DNA of 64,000 bases, taken from Gigaspora margarita (taxonomy: Eukaryota; Glomeromycota; Glomeromycetes; Diversisporales; Gigasporaceae). Position 1 is the first letter of the stretch. The number at the start of each line of letters is the position of its first letter. Of this stretch, positions 60,579-64,000 are shown piece after piece. The notes below the pieces were generated by a model that was given only the letters and a program-made list of their open reading frames with translations, was not told where the DNA came from and did not search any database. A program made the translations under genes and the position numbers. Location of the stretch: positions 697,670 to 761,669 of the forward strand of contig WTPW01000070.1 of NCBI GenBank assembly GCA_009809945.1, given 5' to 3'.

Positions 60579-61289
60579 AAATAACACCATTTTAATAGTT
60601 CAGAGTCATGGATTTATCTCACTTATATGATGTATTAGATATAGTTGTCAGTCAAATTATTAGTTTCTATAAACAACAACTTGAATATGTTTTGCAATAA
60701 GAAATCATCAGTTCATTATTGAGAGAATTGCTTGAATATGTATCTGTTTTATTAGCCTAGACCCTTTATTTTTTCTCAAGGTAGGTTTATATTTAATAAC
60801 TTTTTTAGAGCATATTCTATTTGATCTATTTAATTTTATTAATAATTATAACCAATAAATATTAAATATTAATAAACTCTTATTACAAATTTTTTTTACC
60901 CTAAGTTATTTAATCATAAAAATTATTATTATTGTTTTTTTTAATAACTAGCATATATTTGATTGGTAAAAAAGAATTCAAATAATTAGTATTACTAAGA
61001 ATGCCAAAGTCTGATAAAATAATATTTGCAATTTTTTAAAAACTTTAAATATTAATTTTAGCTATATAGTTTCTAAATAATAAACTTTAGTATAATAAAA
61101 ATTTTAAAGATTTTGTTTTGCAACTTTTACCATAAAAATTTTTTTGAAATCTTCTTAAATTTTATTTTATTTTTTTTTTGGTTTTAAAGTGCTCACTTTG
61201 GAACTCAGGATGTTTTATTCAAGTTACTAGGGCTGTCAGTTAACCTACATGGAGGTCAACTGGCATTTGTTACATTGATAAGGATCTAA

Positions 61290-62150
61290 CTAGCCACATA
61301 TACACTTTTGGTATCTAATTTAAGTGGTCTGCCCTAAGGTTCTACACTAGCTACCACATCTGCAACCCAACTACGGGAATTGCCAATTTAAACCTTCTGA
61401 TCCATGTTCCTCCTGCCAGCCCATCTTGTATCACCAGAACAGTTCCAGTACTCAGTTAGTCAGACAGTTCCAGATGCTTATTCGTTGTCCTTAGGACCCA
61501 GCTAGGTAATCCTGGTCCTGTTATTCTCAGGGGAAACTTGGTAGAGCAGTACCTGTCCCACTAGATATTCATCTATGCTTTGGTAACAACACACTCACCG
61601 AGGCTTGCACTTAGAGTTAGAGCTAACTATTAAACCCCTACTATTACCTATTTCTGCCCTTGCAAGGTTCGCTCCAATTCTAGTACCTACCTAACCATCC
61701 TACTAGTCCTTATACCAGATTCACAAACTTCCAATCCAGTTAGCCCTGATGGAATGATATAGCTTTCTTTTTTTGGTACCTACTGCTGAAACATAGGTCC
61801 TTTTCTTTTAGTGCAACTCCAGTGGCCAGGTTGGTGAACCCCTCCTTGAGAGTCTTATTGACCGATTCTCTAGCTCCAGTTTCTGATATTCTAGTTTTGG
61901 TAGCACTGTCAAAGATCTTTGCTACCTCCTTACTTGGGGCTTGCCAAACAGGTTTTTATTTCTCTGGTTCCTTGGATTTTGTGTGCCTAATGCTCTCATT
62001 CAAGATGGTGTACCAAGAAAATAATTGACAAGAAACAGCTACTAGAACACAGGTTTATTTTTCAAAGCCCTGCCTGTGAAATTTGAACCCTAAAACTGCC
62101 ACTTGGGGGTGACAACTTACCAACTTCTCTAAGTTGCCACACCCTTTCTT
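61290..62150 (-). repeat. tRNA-headed dispersed repeat (SINE-like), copy 2
   Basis: Read on minus, GTGGCAACTTAGAGAAGTTGG (62120-62140, A-box-like) is followed by GGGTTCAAATTTC (62078-62090, B-box-like) at tRNA spacing. The body is homologous to 39838-40490 but longer and less decayed, with lower AT content. The 68-codon open frame at 61822 has no recognisable feature. Confidence 0.6.
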
Positions 62151-62520
62151 CTTAAATTTTATATGTCTCTATCTATAAAAAATTTTTTATTTCCAATATA
62201 AGTTATAATTTTTACAAGTAAATTACTAAAAGTTGTTATTCTTTATTTAAACTACAATATTGTCTTAAAAACTATAGTTCTAAAACTAGAACTAAATAAG
62301 ATTACAAAAAATTGTAATAAATTTTTTTAGAATAATTTTTTTAAAATTATCTATTTTTTGCTTATATATAACTTTAATTTTTCTTTTTATAATATAATAA
62401 CTAATATTGCAAAAGAAAATTCTTATTTTCAAATATAATTATACAAGTTTTTTTTAAAATATTTTGGTACAATCAAGAAATATAGATTTAAAGTATATCT
62501 AATTTTTTTTATTTATACCT
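62150..62520. repeat. Copy of the interior of the 37400-38055 element
   Basis: TTCTTAAATTTTATATG, ATTTTTACAAGTAAAT and TTTTTTAAAATT-TCTATTTTT blocks appear in the same order as at 37630-37950. It directly adjoins the SINE-like head. The ends with the CCAGGCAAATTTGCCTGG palindrome are missing, so it is a fragment. Confidence 0.6.
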
Positions 62521-62879
62521 CAAATTTAGAGTTTAAAATAAGATATATAGACATGTTTGTAGAATACTTATTTTTGCTAGCAATATAATATTAATATTTG
62601 AGCTTTATTAAATATTACTTTAATAATCTTTGATAATTCTAACAATTGCCAAATTGACCAATCAAATATTTATTTGGTAAAATTTTATTGAGTTTATTAT
62701 TTTAAAGTTTTTTTTTGATAACAAAACAATTATACAGAAGCTAGTATTGTAATTTTTATTATTGACTTAGATCACTTTTTTTATTAAGATAAATAATATT
62801 AAAATTAGTTTTTATATTATTTATTACAATTAATCTTTTTTTAAAAAATAAATGATAATAAATATAGGAGGCTACTATT

Positions 62880-63760
62880 TCACTATAGTATTTTGCTATT
62901 TTTACTATAGTTATACAAAAATTTCTATTTTTAGAATTCTTTCTAACTTTAATTTCAACTCAACCCTAACTCTAACCCTAATTCTAAAAACTTATAACAG
63001 ATAAGTAAACCTTTTTTGGCCTCTAATTGAAAGTTATAGAGCTTATTTTTCTAATTTTAATAGATAAATTATTACAATCAGCTTGAATCAAAGAAAAGAA
63101 TATAAGAATCAGCAAACTCACTTTTATGCAAAGCATAAAAAATCCTATCAAATATAAAATTATGATTGTACAGAATTTTATTATCACAATTAACTTTGTG
63201 TTCTTAAGTAAAGATGTTCTTTGGCTCAAAAAAATAATAGTTTTTTAAATCATGTTTTATTATTTTTAGTAAACTTTTTACTACAATAAAAAAACTTCTT
63301 AAAATATATATAAAAAAAAACATATAAAATTAGAAAAAAGCTGTCAAAAAAAATTAAAATTTGCACAGTACTTTTTAAAATAATTGACTTTGGGCTCTTA
63401 AGCAAAGTTGTTCTTTGGCTCAAAAAAATGCTAGTTTTTTTCAAATGTGTTAATAGTTTCTTTGTAAAATTTTTTCTCAATAAAAAACTTTTCAAAACAT
63501 ATATAAAAAAATGAATAGTTTGTGTAATAGTGAATTTGCTGATTCTTATATTCTCTTCTTTAATTTCTAGTGTCTTGGAATCCACCAGGGCTATTTTGAT
63601 AATTTAACTACCATTAGAATCAGAAAAATGAGCTCTAAAGTTTTTAACTAAGCACCAACGAAGGTTTACTTATTAGTTTTAGAGTTGGAATTATAGTAAA
63701 TTATACTAAAATAAAAAGTCTTGGGTAACCATAGTAGAAATAACAAAATACTATAGTAAA
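62880..63760. mobile_element. ~880-bp foldback element, ACTATAGTATTTTG ends
   Basis: CACTATAGTATTTTGCTATT at the left is mirrored by CAAAATACTATAGTAAAAAT at the right. Further in, AACAGATAAGTAAACC / GGTTTACTTATTAG and TAGAGCTTATTTTTCTAA / TCAGAAAAATGAGCTCTA pair. The interior is related to 17540-18570. Exact ends are uncertain. Confidence 0.65.
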
Positions 63761-64000
63761 AATAGATATCCCTTAAATATATTACAAATAATCTATTTAT
63801 TTAATAATCTGCTATTTACCTGGATGATAATTATAGTATAATGTAATGCAAATATATGCTCTGATTTTTGGAATTTATAAATAAAATTTATTTTTTTAAA
63901 AACTTTAAAGCTAAATAACTTTTGATAAACTAGTATGTTTTAAATGATTTTACTACCAAAATGTTTATCTCTTTGAGATAATTTCAACAAGTCCAAAATT
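63761..64000. other. Window end, no gene seen
   Basis: AT-rich sequence. The last 60 bases (TTTACTACCAAAATGTTTATC...) resemble the arms of the foldback at 12604-13673, suggesting another copy cut by the window edge. Confidence 0.4.

Larger units (their letters stand above)
56415..61040. repeat. Right arm (A') of the inverted duplication
   Basis: Reverse-complement copy of 49960-51585, expanded by three insertions (56862-57332, 57452-57608, 58022-60444). Subtracting these leaves about 1.57 kb, close to the 1.63 kb of the left arm. Confidence 0.88.

Noticed and set aside
63250..63585. 111-codon minus-strand open frame
   Set aside because: It is read through the interior of a foldback repeat family (also at 17540-18570) and is rich in K, I, F from A/T runs.

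Overview
This window is eukaryotic, very AT-rich and gene-poor, and made mostly of transposable elements. The decayed coding sequences (a Glomeromycotina-type kinase, a Tnp2 transposase, a Helitron Rep/helicase with GT-AG introns, a non-LTR retrotransposon with RNase H) and the abundance of short inverted-repeat elements fit a transposon-rich fungal genome. An arbuscular mycorrhizal fungus (Rhizophagus or Gigaspora type) is my inference, not proven. Assembly gaps lie at 10499-10759 and 36039-36054, and scattered single N's occur elsewhere.

Layout. 1-6.6 kb: AT-rich sequence, foldback repeats and a degenerate protein-kinase relic. 6.66-9.95 kb: a Tnp2 (CACTA-type) transposase relic split by an hAT-type MITE with a perfect 8-bp duplication. 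10-19.3 kb: AT tandem repeats, many nested MITEs, a T-rich decayed tandem tract and a 2.4-kb foldback composite. About 19.8-33.2 kb: a large decayed Helitron with a Rep/Pif1-helicase relic (+), a second reverse-strand coding relic (-), a strongly G-poor tail, and a textbook 3' hairpin plus CTAG end at 33169-33198. 34.42-39.57 kb: a 5'-truncated LINE with poly(A) and a 14-bp target duplication. It is interrupted by a 2.2-kb element full of a 19-bp palindromic minisatellite, which itself holds another element. 39.8-49.9 kb: tRNA-headed dispersed repeats, tandem repeats and MITEs.

49.9-61.0 kb: a complex inverted duplication. Its left arm carries the only intact-looking gene of the window, a 90-residue secreted cysteine-rich protein (minus strand). 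The right arm carries its dead paralogue (plus strand), interrupted by a 2.4-kb hAT-type element. A 1.6-kb palindrome lies between the arms. 61-64 kb: more dispersed repeats.

The genes do not form a pathway. The layout records successive insertions: at least fourteen elements flanked by TA and six flanked by 8-10 bp duplications, several nested in datable order. I saw no CRISPR array, rRNA gene or convincing intact tRNA.
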